Source: Aspidiotus rigidus
Taxonomy: Eukaryota; Arthropoda; Insecta; Hemiptera; Diaspididae
Length of the DNA stretch: 64,000 nucleotides
Direction: 5' to 3'
Assembly (NCBI GenBank): GCA_035079385.1
Contig: JAVHKY010000001.1
Location: 12,300,501-12,364,500 of the forward strand
Of this stretch, positions 1 to 9,924 are shown piece by piece. The notes below the pieces were generated by a model. It was given only the letters and a program-made list of their open reading frames with translations, was not told the origin of the DNA and did not search any database. The position numbers and the translations under genes are program-made. Position 1 is the stretch's first letter; every line of letters starts with the position of its first letter.

Positions 1-905
1 CCTTTGTCCCCACGTAGTATTGACCTGAGGAGTATCTTAAATAAGTCGATGAACTTTAGAATCTCTTGAAAAATTTTAACATCCATGACGCTTTTTAACC
101 CGATAATGCTGTCGGACTTACTATCGCCTCGACAGCTACTGAACAGTGGGCTCTCTTGAACAGATGGAGATGTGATAATCGTCCCCAAAGAGACGTTGAG
201 TGAGGGGAACATGAACGCGTTCAATGATATCGTTGATGGCTATCACAATTACTGGAGACTCATCAAAGCCCAATAGAAACTTACTTTCAGTTTCTTTATC
301 GTCTCAGCCTTCAAGAATTCTTTCATCACTTGCACACCACTCGCTTAGACGAAAATTACCACTCGCTAGTAATTTTGGCAGTTGTTTACGGAGTTTAATT
401 ACACTTTCTAATGTTTGTGCCCCAGTGTAGTCATCAACATAGAAATCGTTGTGTAAGACATAGCTTGCTTTTCCAAATTGTCTACCTGCAGATTATGCAA
501 AGTCTTGAAGACAACGAGTCGTTAAATAGGGGACACTTTCAACTTCAAATGTGACGGTTTGCAACTCATACTCATATACGACCTTTTCAGGGGAATCTAT
601 CCAACTGAAATGGAGTTTGTTGCTGATCAAGACCGACATATCTACGAGTATACATCAGTGGTGAAGGTATGTTTATGAAGGCGAAATCTAATCACGGTTG
701 AAAATAGTTCAGGTTGGGTAACTGGAAGCTCAATTAAGATGTCGTTTAAGGTGAGAACTGAAGTTGTCAACATGCTGGTATGAAATACAACTCTTGGTTT
801 ATTGTAAGTTCAGGTTTCTTTCAATATCGTAATTAAATGGAGAGAGATTGAGATTTTGTGAGTGATTTCTCTTATCTGATCAAGAGTTCGTGCTAACTAT
901 GCACG
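1..905 (-). pseudogene. BEL/Pao retrotransposon RT remnant, copy 1
   Basis: The minus strand around positions 280-580 reads as part of a BEL/Pao RT: a PYLTTRCLQ-type motif, then a FYVDDYTG catalytic box, then LRKQLPKLL and a LSEWCASDERILEG block, all hallmarks of this superfamily. An upstream block around 640-800 corresponds to the RVVFD...LNDIL...IQPHLFS region seen more clearly in the second copy at 15.8-16.9 kb. Stops and frameshifts interrupt the frame, so it is dead. The family encodes a Gag-Pol polyprotein; only part of Pol is visible here. The copy runs off the left edge of the window. It matches the second copy along most of its length, so both derive from one element family. Confidence 0.75.
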
Positions 906-1053
906 CTTCTCTTAGTTCTGGATTAGTTCCCAGGCATTTTCGTTTTAAGGTTTGCTGTCGAAAATCGCCTAAGACAGAGAGGATAATTTTAAAAATGATG
1001 GCGAACTTATAAAATGTCTCGGCCTAATTTAAATTACTAAATGCGACCGATTC
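906..1053. other. Unassigned spacer
   Basis: AT-rich sequence between the BEL/Pao remnant and the inverted-repeat element. I see no coding signal. Confidence 0.4.
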
Positions 1054-1247
1054 GACTGCTAGCGCTCCTCGCGGATTACCGGTCAAATCGAGATTACTAT
1101 AGAACTTTTGCCCTATGTCATACAGTATACTCTTTTGCCTGTTTCTTGTCGTATTGGTGCTTGCTTTACATTAAACTTATGACAGTATAGCCAGTCAGTA
1201 AAATTACTGTATTATAAAATTGGACCCCGCGAGGAGCGCTAGCAGTC
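1054..1247. repeat. MITE-like element with 21-bp terminal inverted repeats
   Basis: Positions 1054-1074 and 1227-1247 are perfect inverted complements over 21 bp, enclosing about 150 bp of AT-rich, non-coding DNA. This looks like a small non-autonomous DNA transposon. A diverged third copy of the arm sequence, in direct orientation to the left arm, lies at about 1390-1425. I found no clear target-site duplication, so the superfamily is undetermined. Confidence 0.5.
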
Positions 1248-1514
1248 AGATCGTTTGTTGCATATCGCCTTTCCGGGCTTTTTTCACAGAATTTGGAACT
1301 TTTCCGGGGTTTTGGGGTTTTCCGAAGGTAGACCCCTGCCTTTCTGACACAACGCTAGCGCAACACAATGTGAATTACAGACGTGTTAGATCCTACTACT
1401 GGCGTTCCTCGCGGATGACTGGTCCAAACACTCGGATGTTATCCCAGACGAAGTCATACTCAAGCGAGTAATTCAATCGGAGTAATTTACAAAATTTAGC
1501 CGCAGAATTTTAAC

Positions 1515-1556
1515 GATGCCAGAGCACTTTCGATTAAACAATCATTGTCAACGGGG
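1515..1556 (-). ncRNA. Hammerhead-like motif, PLE-A1 left tail
   Basis: On the minus strand a GATT/AATC stem with a four-base loop is followed by GAAAGTGCTC, the equivalent of the GAAAGCGCTC box in sister copies. The position of the CUGAUGA core reads TTGACAA, so key core bases differ and cleavage is doubtful. Minimal hammerheads are known from PLE terminal repeats. Confidence 0.4.
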
Positions 1557-1609
1557 ACTGGAAAGCGACTGAACCAACTCCGGCTGTAAGCTAGAAACAT
1601 ACGAGGAAA

Positions 1610-3781
1610 TCAGGATTGAACCAGCGAGTCATCACGACGTGAGTCATACTCGTAAACTAGTTCAATCAAGCCCTCATCAGGAATGTACCTGTTGAGCACA
1701 TTAAGGTCGTCGTTTTTTAAATGACGGATTATTTCGATGTGTTCTAACGCTTTTCGCTTTGAATACGCGTTTTCTCTATAGAGGAGGACCTCGGACCCCT
1801 CTTTAATGCTATGGCCGCTAGTGATTAGATGGTCCGCAAACGCCGATTCACCAATATTCTTCTTTTCCCACGCCTTCCTATGTTCAGCGATTCTAATTTT
1901 CAACTGACGGCCTGTCTCGCCAATATAAATTCTGTTACAATTCTTACACTCAACTTTATACACACCACTCCTCCCGGCCAGTTGGATGAGGTCTTTTAGC
2001 CTAACCAATAAACTTTTTATGGTGTTGGGGTTGTAATACACAGACCGAAATCCGAAGGGGCGTAGGACACGACTCAATTGAGATGAAAACTGCCCCAAGA
2101 ACGGAAGCCTTATCCAACGCTCTCTACTGTTTAGGGCCGTATTGCGGGGGAGGGAGATGGTGGAATCGAGGCATTTTCGAGTAACTTTCCTTTGGATCAT
2201 AAGGTCAATGTCTAAGTTCACTTCATTCACTCTGGCCAAGTGCTTTATAGTTGATACCTCTTTTTGGAAGGCTGACTGATTGAGAGGAACACTAGTCAGT
2301 CGATGGATTAAGGTGTTAAATCCAGCATATTTATGGGCTACAGGGCAAAAAGATTTTCCGTGGACAGTAATGTCGGTCGCAGTATCTTTCCTGTACATGG
2401 CGAATTCATGGATACCGTCTCTATTACAGATCGTCAAATCCAAGTAATTAATAGATGCGCCACCGATTTCTAAAGTAAATTTTATAGAAGGATATTGATT
2501 ATTTAGATACTGGAGAAACTCCAAAAGGAGCTCTCGGGGACCAGTCCACGTACACAACACATCGTCGACATACCTGTGCCAATAATAAATCTGATCTAAA
2601 TACGCACTGCCAGAAGAGAACAAATCGAGCTCAAACTTAGACATAAAGACCTCCGAAATTTTAGAACCCAAAGGAGAACCGATGGGTGTTCCAACCTCTT
2701 CAGGAAACTCAAAAAACTTGTTATCGAATTTGCAATAATTGGGAGACCAACAAATATTGAGGATATTGAAAAATTCACCCAATTCTTCTTGGCGAACATT
2801 TGTTTGAATCAAAAGGTCTCCCATATGTTGCAGGGCGGTTGCTCTGGGGATATTGGGGAACAGGCCGACCACATCAAATGAACACAGGGTCGATCCCAGC
2901 CGAAGAATATTATCCTTAAGCCTATCAGCCAAGGAGACCGAATTTTTCACCGAGTAAGGTGACTCATGGTCAACTCTCGATTTAAACCATCGGTCCAAAA
3001 ATTTCGCCAGAGCGTACGTGGGGGAGGACACAAAGGATACGACCGGACGCATCGGGTTATCTTTTTTATGGACTTTTGGTAGCCCGTACAAGAGGGGAGG
3101 CACAGGGTTGGGCTCCAGGAGCAATCTTTTTAGCGAGGGAGTTTTAATAATAAATTCACACTCGTTTATCACACGTCTAACTTCTTTTACGTATTTAGGA
3201 AAATTGAAACTGTCGTTTTCCTTAGCGCCACACTGGCCGAGAACGTCATAGACCTTGGAGACGTAGGAGGACTTCTCCATCACGACAATGGCATTACTTT
3301 TGTCAGCTTTCGTGATGATTAAGCCCTCCTTCCTGACCCTCCTCTTTAATCCCTTAATCACCTCAATTGCGTAATTGTTTGTGCGAAGGAGGGGGGTATT
3401 GCGGACAAAAGCAGCACAATTTCTTTGAGTATTAACCCCCGGTCCGATTTTCACCTCGAGGTCGGCAACAACATTTGCCAAAGCATTACTATTATTAAGA
3501 GGGGATAAACCGAACTTCAACCTTTTCTCTAATAAATTCACCTCATCGCAACTGAACTCAACCTGACTGCAATTTATAATGCGCGGTTGGAAGTTTTGGA
3601 TAACACTGACCTCAGGTCTCACTTCCTGGACAGCGGGGTTATTCAAATTCTCTTTTTTTTTCTGGAGGGAACAAAGTTTGTTATTTTTCTTCCTTTTCAA
3701 TTTAGCTTCAAAAGCGTTAGAACACATCGAAATAATCCGTAATTTAAATAACAACGACCTTAATGTGCTCAACAGGTACAT
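1610..3781 (-). CDS. PLE reverse transcriptase with C-terminal GIY-YIG endonuclease
   Basis: This is an uninterrupted 723-codon frame. The protein copies element RNA into DNA and nicks target DNA. Visible in order: a basic stretch (AKLKRKK, residues about 27-33), ITKADKSNAIVVME, LPKVHKKDNPMRPVVSF, SFDVVGLFPNIP with the first catalytic aspartate near residue 302, IGSPLGS, the YVDD active site near residue 403, INYLDL, and a GIY-YIG domain starting at GVYKVECKNC (about residue 607) with YIGETGRQ after it. About the first 20 residues lie in the inverted partner copy (beyond 3712), so the ATG at 3781 is fortuitous and the native N-terminus is missing. PLE-B shows about 130 further upstream residues. 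All visible RT and endonuclease motifs are intact, which suggests a young copy. Confidence 0.85.
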   Translation of the reverse strand: MYLLSTLRSLLFKLRIISMCSNAFEAKLKRKKNNKLCSLQKKKENLNNPAVQEVRPEVSVIQNFQPRIINCSQVEFSCDEVNLLEKRLKFGLSPLNNSNALANVVADLEVKIGPGVNTQRNCAAFVRNTPLLRTNNYAIEVIKGLKRRVRKEGLIITKADKSNAIVVMEKSSYVSKVYDVLGQCGAKENDSFNFPKYVKEVRRVINECEFIIKTPSLKRLLLEPNPVPPLLYGLPKVHKKDNPMRPVVSFVSSPTYALAKFLDRWFKSRVDHESPYSVKNSVSLADRLKDNILRLGSTLCSFDVVGLFPNIPRATALQHMGDLLIQTNVRQEELGEFFNILNICWSPNYCKFDNKFFEFPEEVGTPIGSPLGSKISEVFMSKFELDLFSSGSAYLDQIYYWHRYVDDVLCTWTGPRELLLEFLQYLNNQYPSIKFTLEIGGASINYLDLTICNRDGIHEFAMYRKDTATDITVHGKSFCPVAHKYAGFNTLIHRLTSVPLNQSAFQKEVSTIKHLARVNEVNLDIDLMIQRKVTRKCLDSTISLPRNTALNSRERWIRLPFLGQFSSQLSRVLRPFGFRSVYYNPNTIKSLLVRLKDLIQLAGRSGVYKVECKNCNRIYIGETGRQLKIRIAEHRKAWEKKNIGESAFADHLITSGHSIKEGSEVLLYRENAYSKRKALEHIEIIRHLKNDDLNVLNRYIPDEGLIELVYEYDSRRDDSLVQS

Positions 3782-4057
3782 ACCTGATGAGGGGTTGATT
3801 GAACTAGTTTACGAGTATGATTCACGTCGTGATGACTCGCTGGTTCAATCCTGATTTTCTCGTATGTTTCTAGCTTACAGCCGGAGTTGGTTCAGTCGCT
3901 TTCCAGTCCCCGTTGACAATGATTGTTTAATCGGAAGCGCTCAGGCATCGTTAAAATTCTGGGGCTAAATTTTGTAAATTACTCCGATTGAATTACTCGC
4001 TTGAGTATGACTTCGTTTGGGATATCTGGTCATAAACTGAGAAACCGCATTGATTCT
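3713..4057 (+). pseudogene. Inverted partial PLE-A copy: endonuclease C-terminus plus tail
   Basis: The plus strand encodes the last residues of the PLE protein (ALEHIEIIRNL through a terminal DDSLVQS and stop at 3852-3854), then the non-coding tail with the hammerhead-like box, the ACTC/GAGT hairpin, and an ATG followed by about 17 codons containing GHKLRNRIDS. That ATG segment aligns in character with the N-terminus of the PLE-B frame, so the tail carries the start of the reading frame. The fragment joins the opposite-strand body at about 3712 without spacer. Confidence 0.8.
3907..3950 (+). ncRNA. Hammerhead-like motif, PLE-A1 right tail
   Basis: It shows the same layout as the other tails: GATT-loop-AATC, then GGAAGCGCTC in place of GAAAGCGCTC. 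The G12-A13-A14 equivalent is altered in this copy, so it is probably inactive. Confidence 0.35.
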
Positions 4058-4071
4058 ACTCGGATGTTATC

Positions 4072-5850
4072 TTGCAGGGAGTCATTTTGTATAATTCCAT
4101 TTCCCATAAATCTTGGCGTTTGATGATGTAGTTTGGTGCCTTCTGCTGTCACTAGTTCGGCTTATATGATTATTTCTTGCTTCGAGTGAACGAAATGGAG
4201 TTTTCCAGCGAAATTTACAGGAATATTGAACTATATCACGCTCCGTCTGTTCGGAAGATCCGTGAGAAATTGTTTACTCTCGCACAAATACTGGCTTACT
4301 CAGTACGTTATTATCGGCAGTTCAAAAAGGTCCACTCAAGTTGACTTCTTGACACTGTACCGCTTTGTACACCGTAGAAATGATTAGCACACATAAATTC
4401 CCTCGGAAATTTGATGTATTGAGCACGGATACTAATAATAAATAAATAATATATACTATATTATAAATTTGTAGAGAAGTATCGTAAACTCGAGTGAGCG
4501 TTTTGGACCTTACAACCTCTGCTTTAATCGTGTTGAAAAATCATCAATGTACGATCGAAAGAATGAAAATGTTTGCTTACGCGCCTTCACTCATCCGTTA
4601 TTCTTCATAGATAATAGTATGGTACGATGTTTATATCTTCTTTCATCTCGTTCTCGCTGCTTGATGGGAACAAGTAGATAACAACAAAAAAGGTAAACAG
4701 CCGAATTAATTTAAATTAAATAAAGAGATTTGAACCGCCTTTGTACGTGTATGCATATATACAAGGAGTTCAACGTCTACTTCCTTTTTCTGCGAAAGTT
4801 ACGTGTGTATATCTTCTGTGCTTATTTTCAATAAAGGTGGAATGTTTAATATTTACCTAAGATCGACAGATACGAATGAAAAAGAATACAGTCATTGTAA
4901 CCGCGTCTGCCCTCGAGGTACGGTCGAGCCATACTCCACTGCGAAAAATACGAGCCATAACCTACAAAAAAAAAAAAATAATAATCACTCGCGGTTTACA
5001 CGAGTCGAGCGCGCGGAACTGAGAACATAAAACTTTCGGATATTATTTAATCTCCCACGAGTCCCGGTTATGGTCGTCAATTAATTCCGTAAAACATGCA
5101 TAAAAGGAAATTGTTCGCCCTTCAATAATATCGTGTAGCGTATCCCTTCATGCACCGAAAATGATGCCACGGTCAATTATCAAAAGCTCACTGTTGACCA
5201 GAAAATATGTGCTCTCTCGGGATGAGAAGAGGCCTAACGAGAAAGAGCTGGAAAATTCCGACAGTATTGAAACGCTAGCTGATCTAGAAGTCAACTATGC
5301 TTCCCATAAACAAGGGAACCTCTTTATAAATCGCGTCTCTGAGGACTGCGAGCTTTTCGTTTTATTCATTCATAGCATTCGATTTGTGAGGACTGATTTT
5401 TGATTAATCGAAAATTCGACATATCGAGGGTGAGAAAATTTGAATTGTTGATGTTTCGTTATTCCATTTCGAGTACCACCCAAGTTTTATTGTTGATGGA
5501 GTACAGCGTGCATTTTGTTTCTCCGTTGGAACCATATTCCAATTTCCTTGTAGATGCAATCGTTATAAAATACATATTGTACTTTATGATAATCAAGATC
5601 GATCGATTTCTTCTTGATATGAACACCATTTCAATTATAAGATACAACTTCCCAACTGATGAGTAGATCGTATAATTTGTATCAGAATTATTAGGGTGGA
5701 ATATTTTGCTCTTCATTAATTTTTAGTACACATAGGAGCATACCTATCGCAATAGACCGCGAGAAATCAATAGTCAATGATCGAGCTGAAAAATACGCAA
5801 TCCTACGGGGGATGAAATGGGAATGTTGATAGACCAAAAATATATTTTTA
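4072..5850. other. No gene recognised
   Basis: AT-rich intergenic sequence. Short open stretches exist on both strands but none shows a recognisable domain, and their composition is not gene-like. Short A runs occur near 4966-4978. Confidence 0.4.
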
Positions 5851-6420
5851 GTATTTTGTTTGTCGATTTGGTCAATTCTCATGTAAACCTGTCCACCGAT
5901 TAGGTGGAGTACGTTGGATTGAAAAAAATAGTTGAAAAATTCTCCAGTCGCTGCGCTGGAACAGTCTGAAAATAGTAGAGAAATGAGAAAATCCACTTTT
6001 TCGACCTGGAGAACTGTGATTTTTCATGTATCCTTCATCAATTAGGTAAATTTTTAAGTAAACCTGTCCGCCGAGTTTGAAAAAAAAAATAGTCAAAAAA
6101 TTCTCCAGGCGCTGGAATTTTTGGAAATGACAAATAATCGAGAAAATTCACTTTGTTACCCTGGAGGACCGTAATTTTTGGTATTTAGTTCATCAATTAG
6201 GTCAATTATAATGTAAACATGTCCGTCAAGTTTGAAAAAAATGGTCAAAAAATTCCCCAGTCGCTGGAACAGTCTGGAAATAGCAAAAAATCGAGGAAGC
6301 CCACTGTTTCAACATGGAGAGCTGTGATTTTTCATATTTTGTTTATTAATTACGTCAAATCTTATGTAAATACATTCGCCGAGTTGGAAAAAAAAATCAA
6401 AAAATTCTCCAGTTTCTGAG
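5851..6420 (+). repeat. Tandem satellite-like repeat, period about 155 bp
   Basis: Four diverged units start at about 5871, 6046, 6201 and 6354 with the consensus opening gtcaaTt-Taatgtaaac, followed by ctgtcCgCcgagtttg, an A run, and attctccagtcgctgg. The first period is longer (175 bp) because of an extra segment; the next two are 155 and 153 bp. The last unit breaks off where the PLE fragment begins. It is non-coding. Confidence 0.75.
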
Positions 6421-6429
6421 GTGCCCTGG

Positions 6430-6592
6430 AAATAGTAGGAGGTAGGCCAAATTTTAGACCCTTCTCCAACAAATACGTTTCATCTTGCGAGAATTGCGTC
6501 TGGGTGTAATTAATAATGCGGGGCTGGAAATTTTGAACAACACCATTATTAGCACAAATATTTTTGAGGGCAATAGCCTTGGAGTTCAAAAG
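6430..6592 (-). pseudogene. PLE N-proximal fragment
   Basis: The minus strand encodes NGVVQNFQPRIINYTQ, then SQDETYLLEKGLKFGLPPT, closely matching the segment just after the basic N-terminal region of the PLE-A frame (VIQNFQPRIINCSQ and LLEKRLKFGL). Only about 50 residues remain. It is squeezed between the 155-bp repeats and a long T-rich tract. Confidence 0.75.
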
Positions 6593-6610
6593 GGAGGAAA
6601 TAGGGAGGAA

Positions 6611-6611
6611 A

Positions 6612-6648
<37 letters not shown>

Positions 6649-6655
6649 TTTTTTT
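6611..6655. repeat. CTTTT / poly(T) tract
   Basis: Repeated ctttt units grade into an uninterrupted T run. This could be the A-tail of an old minus-strand retroposon or simple microsatellite growth. Confidence 0.8.
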
Positions 6656-9050
6656 GTCCTGAGTGGCGGAAAATCGATCTTGAATTTTTGTAAAAATACG
6701 AGTATCTAATTCTTCCCATGAATAGTCATTTGCAAACGTATACGTATGTAAATCAAAACATCAGAGTGCTTCAAGAGATGTTGACTTTTCCGTATCATAA
6801 AACATAATCATACTTGTACCGCGTGAGTACAGAGGTATAGTAAAGATAGTAAAGTTTGCTAAGTATATCGATATTCCAGTTACACGGCCATACTGACGTT
6901 CAACGGCGTCCCGACGTTGCACTCTAAAATCTCCTTTATAATTTAAGAACTTGGAAGATCAACATTCTTGCAGCGCATTATTGGACTATCCAAATTGAGT
7001 AGAGCTTTCCGGTACCTATTTTCAATCAAATATTGTCCTTCACACGGGCCATCTTGACTCACAATGACGTGATGTAAATCAATTGATTAGAGTGCTTCGA
7101 GAGATGTTTACAGTTCCGTACCAACATAATCATAATCGTACCTCGTACGTACAGAGGTGTAGTAAAGATGATAAACAGGTCGCTAAGCATATCAATATTT
7201 CAGTTATACGTATGTGTGAGTGATCTGGTTCGAATATCGAGCTGACAAATCTACTTCTTTTCAATTCGTGAATCTAATTTATATTGATGAATAAACTACG
7301 ATTCGTAAATTATCGCTGCACCGCTCGTGTGGAATCAATCCTACCTTTTCTTGTTCTTTCCTAAATTTCTAGTCTTATCCTGTCAGTCGAGTAGTTTGCA
7401 TTCGAGTAATCAACGTCTCCCTCTTTCCTATTCTTTCCTTTCTTTCTTTCACGCGAATTGTACGGTGTACGGCTCGTATTTTCCCTTATCTCCATGCCTT
7501 GAAAGAAGGGTAGGTAGCGTCATTTTTTGTCTACGAGTGTTTCGCTCGTTTCATGAATTTTCAGTGCAGTACGTAGCAAGAGGTATGAATACGTCATGCC
7601 CGATAGCCTGGACAGGGCCAGCTCGGAACAGCATTCGGATCCGTTCAGATTAAAACATGATGAGTTGTGATCTAGTTTAATTATCTCTCGCGGGTGTTTG
7701 TGCTTAATTTTGTGAAAGCAAGGCACACGTCTTGTTTAAAGTAAGAAACGAAGTTTACAACCAGTGTAAAATGGTTCGGTTTTCGACTGCAATCTTCGGC
7801 GGTGATAATCCTTACTTCAGTTGTGGTATACACGATCGATTTTGAACGCGAATATCATTGGTTCTACAGTATTTTGAGTAATTTCAAGTGATACACTGGT
7901 GACCGAAGCCTCGTGATGTGTGATTTTTGCGATGTCGCTCAATCGAGATTGCAGACCGTAGAAGGCTCCTGTTCGTCGAGATTTTCTCAGCTGCCTCACC
8001 ACTGTTGAGTGTCCGACGGAGGTTTTGTTCGGAGTGGTCGCACGACAAGTTGATGGAGACATAAATGCGGTTTATTGGTAACGTACAAAAAAAATTTATC
8101 TAATAACGTAAACATAGTGTTTTTTCGTCTTTGAAGAATGCTCCCACTCGACGACAAAATTGATCCTCCGCGATGCGCTAGATTATGTCGAGAGATTTTT
8201 GTCGAAAAAAGTCCACATCGGATTTCTCAAGAAGAACCATCCACTTCGTTTCGTGAAAATGAATTCTATCGCTTACATTTTTCAGAACTGTGTATCGAAA
8301 TACTGTTCGAGGGTCGCGTAGTTATGGTGCTATTTCTATCTTCTTGCCGATGTCAGTTTCTGGATTTGCTCATCTAATAGGATCAGTTTGAGTGACCAGT
8401 TTTTTCCATGAAATACTAACGGTACATAAATGGGACCCACCGTTTCTCTTCTACAGTATTTCGATATCTTTTTTTTGAACGCTAGTACCCGTTAAATAAT
8501 ATCTACACTGCTTTCTGGAGCTTTCTTATTTGCGGTAGGAATCCATAATTTATTTATATTTTGTTTGCGATAGTTCTTGTCCACTTACTTTTCGAGAAGT
8601 CGTGGTATCCTTACAGGCTATCTAAGTTTTTCTTCGGTTTAAGTCTCACTATAGCAAAGGGACGATAAACGACCTCAATCCCTCCCCCCACTCTAAACCT
8701 TACAAAAATAGCAGCAATGAAGGGAAGAACGAGTGAATTCTGGGAAAGAAGGAGAAAACTTTTTTTCCCCGTTGGTACTTCAAAGACAATTATCCACGGG
8801 ATGACACTCAAAGAATGTGATATTTTGGTGAATGTCAGATATGCGTTTGATCAGAATTCTCCCCGGAAGCTGGTACCGGGGGTACTATAATGAGTGAATC
8901 CTTTTGCTATAGGGATTCCTCCATTTTTCACCCATTAGTGAGTTCGGAGATATGTTTGAAAGCAAGTTAAGATCGACTGCTACTCGGTAAAACTGAGTAC
9001 GTCTTTCTTTTTACTCCCTCCTCCTTTCCCAACTCCCCGATAAAGAAGCG
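6656..9050. other. No gene recognised
   Basis: Mixed AT-rich sequence. Two loosely similar stretches (about 6760-6860 and 7085-7210, both with tcgagagatgtt- and gtacagaggt-type words and a taaacat/aaagat context) suggest an old local duplication. Open stretches of 60-110 codons near 7330-7650 and 8140-8380 have no recognisable domain. Confidence 0.4.
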
Positions 9051-9220
9051 GATAAAATATGAACCGATTTTGTCGCCGCTCGTTCAACCAGTTTTGGTAA
9101 GCTCTGTTGATTGTGTTGCATACAAAACACCCCGCAATTCCGTTGGACGTTCATCATTTGCTGTTTGTGGATTCAAATCGTATATTTAGTCTCAGTTCTC
9201 TCATTTCTCGTCTATTCTAG
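9051..9220 (+). repeat. Dispersed monomer of the 14.1-kb tandem repeat
   Basis: This stretch (ataaaatatgaaccg, then ttttgtcgccgctcgttc, then agttttggtaagctctgttg, ending in tatatttagtctcagttctc) matches the first unit of the array at 14.1-14.5 kb over most of its length. It shows that the repeat family is dispersed as well as tandem. Confidence 0.7.
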
Positions 9221-9801
9221 ATCGTTTGGTTAATTTTATCTATCGAACAGCTCTCTTCTTTCTTTCCTTCAATCGGACGATGTTCGCGTCGTACGAATCA
9301 ACCACTTTAATTCTATTCATCTGTTTCCTTATCTTTTTCTAAGATGGCATAAATAAACGGTGCGAATGCAGTGGGGAAAGTTTGGAATTTTCATAAGAGG
9401 CAATCGATCTCTCGCTTGACGAAACTTTGGTTGAAAATCATCGATTTCAATTCATTTTTCGTCATATATTTTTCTTCTTCTGTAAGTGATAAGAACTTCA
9501 TTGGGTCGAACGAGAGAAAACGAAAAAATCAAATCATCGCGCATTCGATTCTCGTTTCGGTTTCCCCTAAATTCAATATCTATCAATAATCATCCATCAG
9601 AGAAATGCTATTTTGGTCAAAATTGAAACTACCTAAATTAGCGATTTTTGACATGTTTCATGTCTTTGCTCTGACCCTAATTTCAAAATTTGCGTGCGAG
9701 TGCGTGCGTGCGTGCAGATGGCCTTGGGACTTGAAATTTCTTTTCTCTGAGCCCTATCCTAATTTTGGAAGTGTGTGCGTGCGTGCTAGATCTCTTTTTG
9801 A
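9221..9801. other. No gene; GTGC-rich simple repeats
   Basis: It contains imperfect gtgcgtgcgtgc tracts at about 9692-9716 and 9771-9786. No coding motif is seen. The last 12 bases (9790-9801, atctctttttga) are the left target-site duplication of the next element. Confidence 0.5.
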
Positions 9802-9924
9802 GAGAATCAATGCGGTTTCTCAATTTATGGCCAGAAATACTAGACGAAGTCATACTCAAGCGAGTAATACAAACGGAGTAATTTACAATTTTAGCCACAG
9901 AAATTAAACGATAAACAATCAGAT

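Larger units (their letters stand above)
1444..4057 (-). mobile_element. Penelope-like element PLE-A copy 1 (complete insertion)
   Basis: The insertion is bounded by a perfect 14-bp direct repeat, actcggatgttatc, at 1430-1443 and 4058-4071, which I read as the target-site duplication. The body, on the minus strand, carries the long RT-endonuclease frame and its 3' tail (about 1444-1609). The right part (3713-4057) is the same 3' end in plus orientation, so the element has long inverted ends and a head-to-head architecture. PLEs are known to carry terminal repeats in direct or inverted orientation. This copy lacks the N-terminal part of the PLE frame, so it is 5' truncated. Confidence 0.85.

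Noticed and set aside
1..905. An endogenous retrovirus with envelope
   Set aside because: The RT motifs are of BEL/Pao retrotransposon type and no envelope-like frame is visible.
2596..3251. Small frames recurring in every PLE copy (MFAKKNWVNF... and MGEDTKDTTG...)
   Set aside because: They overlap the RT frame in other phases or on the antisense strand and recur only because the RT sequence is conserved.
3579..3854. A plus-strand 91-codon gene
   Set aside because: Its first half is antisense of the minus-strand PLE frame and its second half is the inverted PLE C-terminus; it is a junction artefact.
5851..6420. CRISPR-like array
   Set aside because: Units are about 155 bp and diverged along their whole length, with no short constant repeat and unique spacer pattern and no cas genes.
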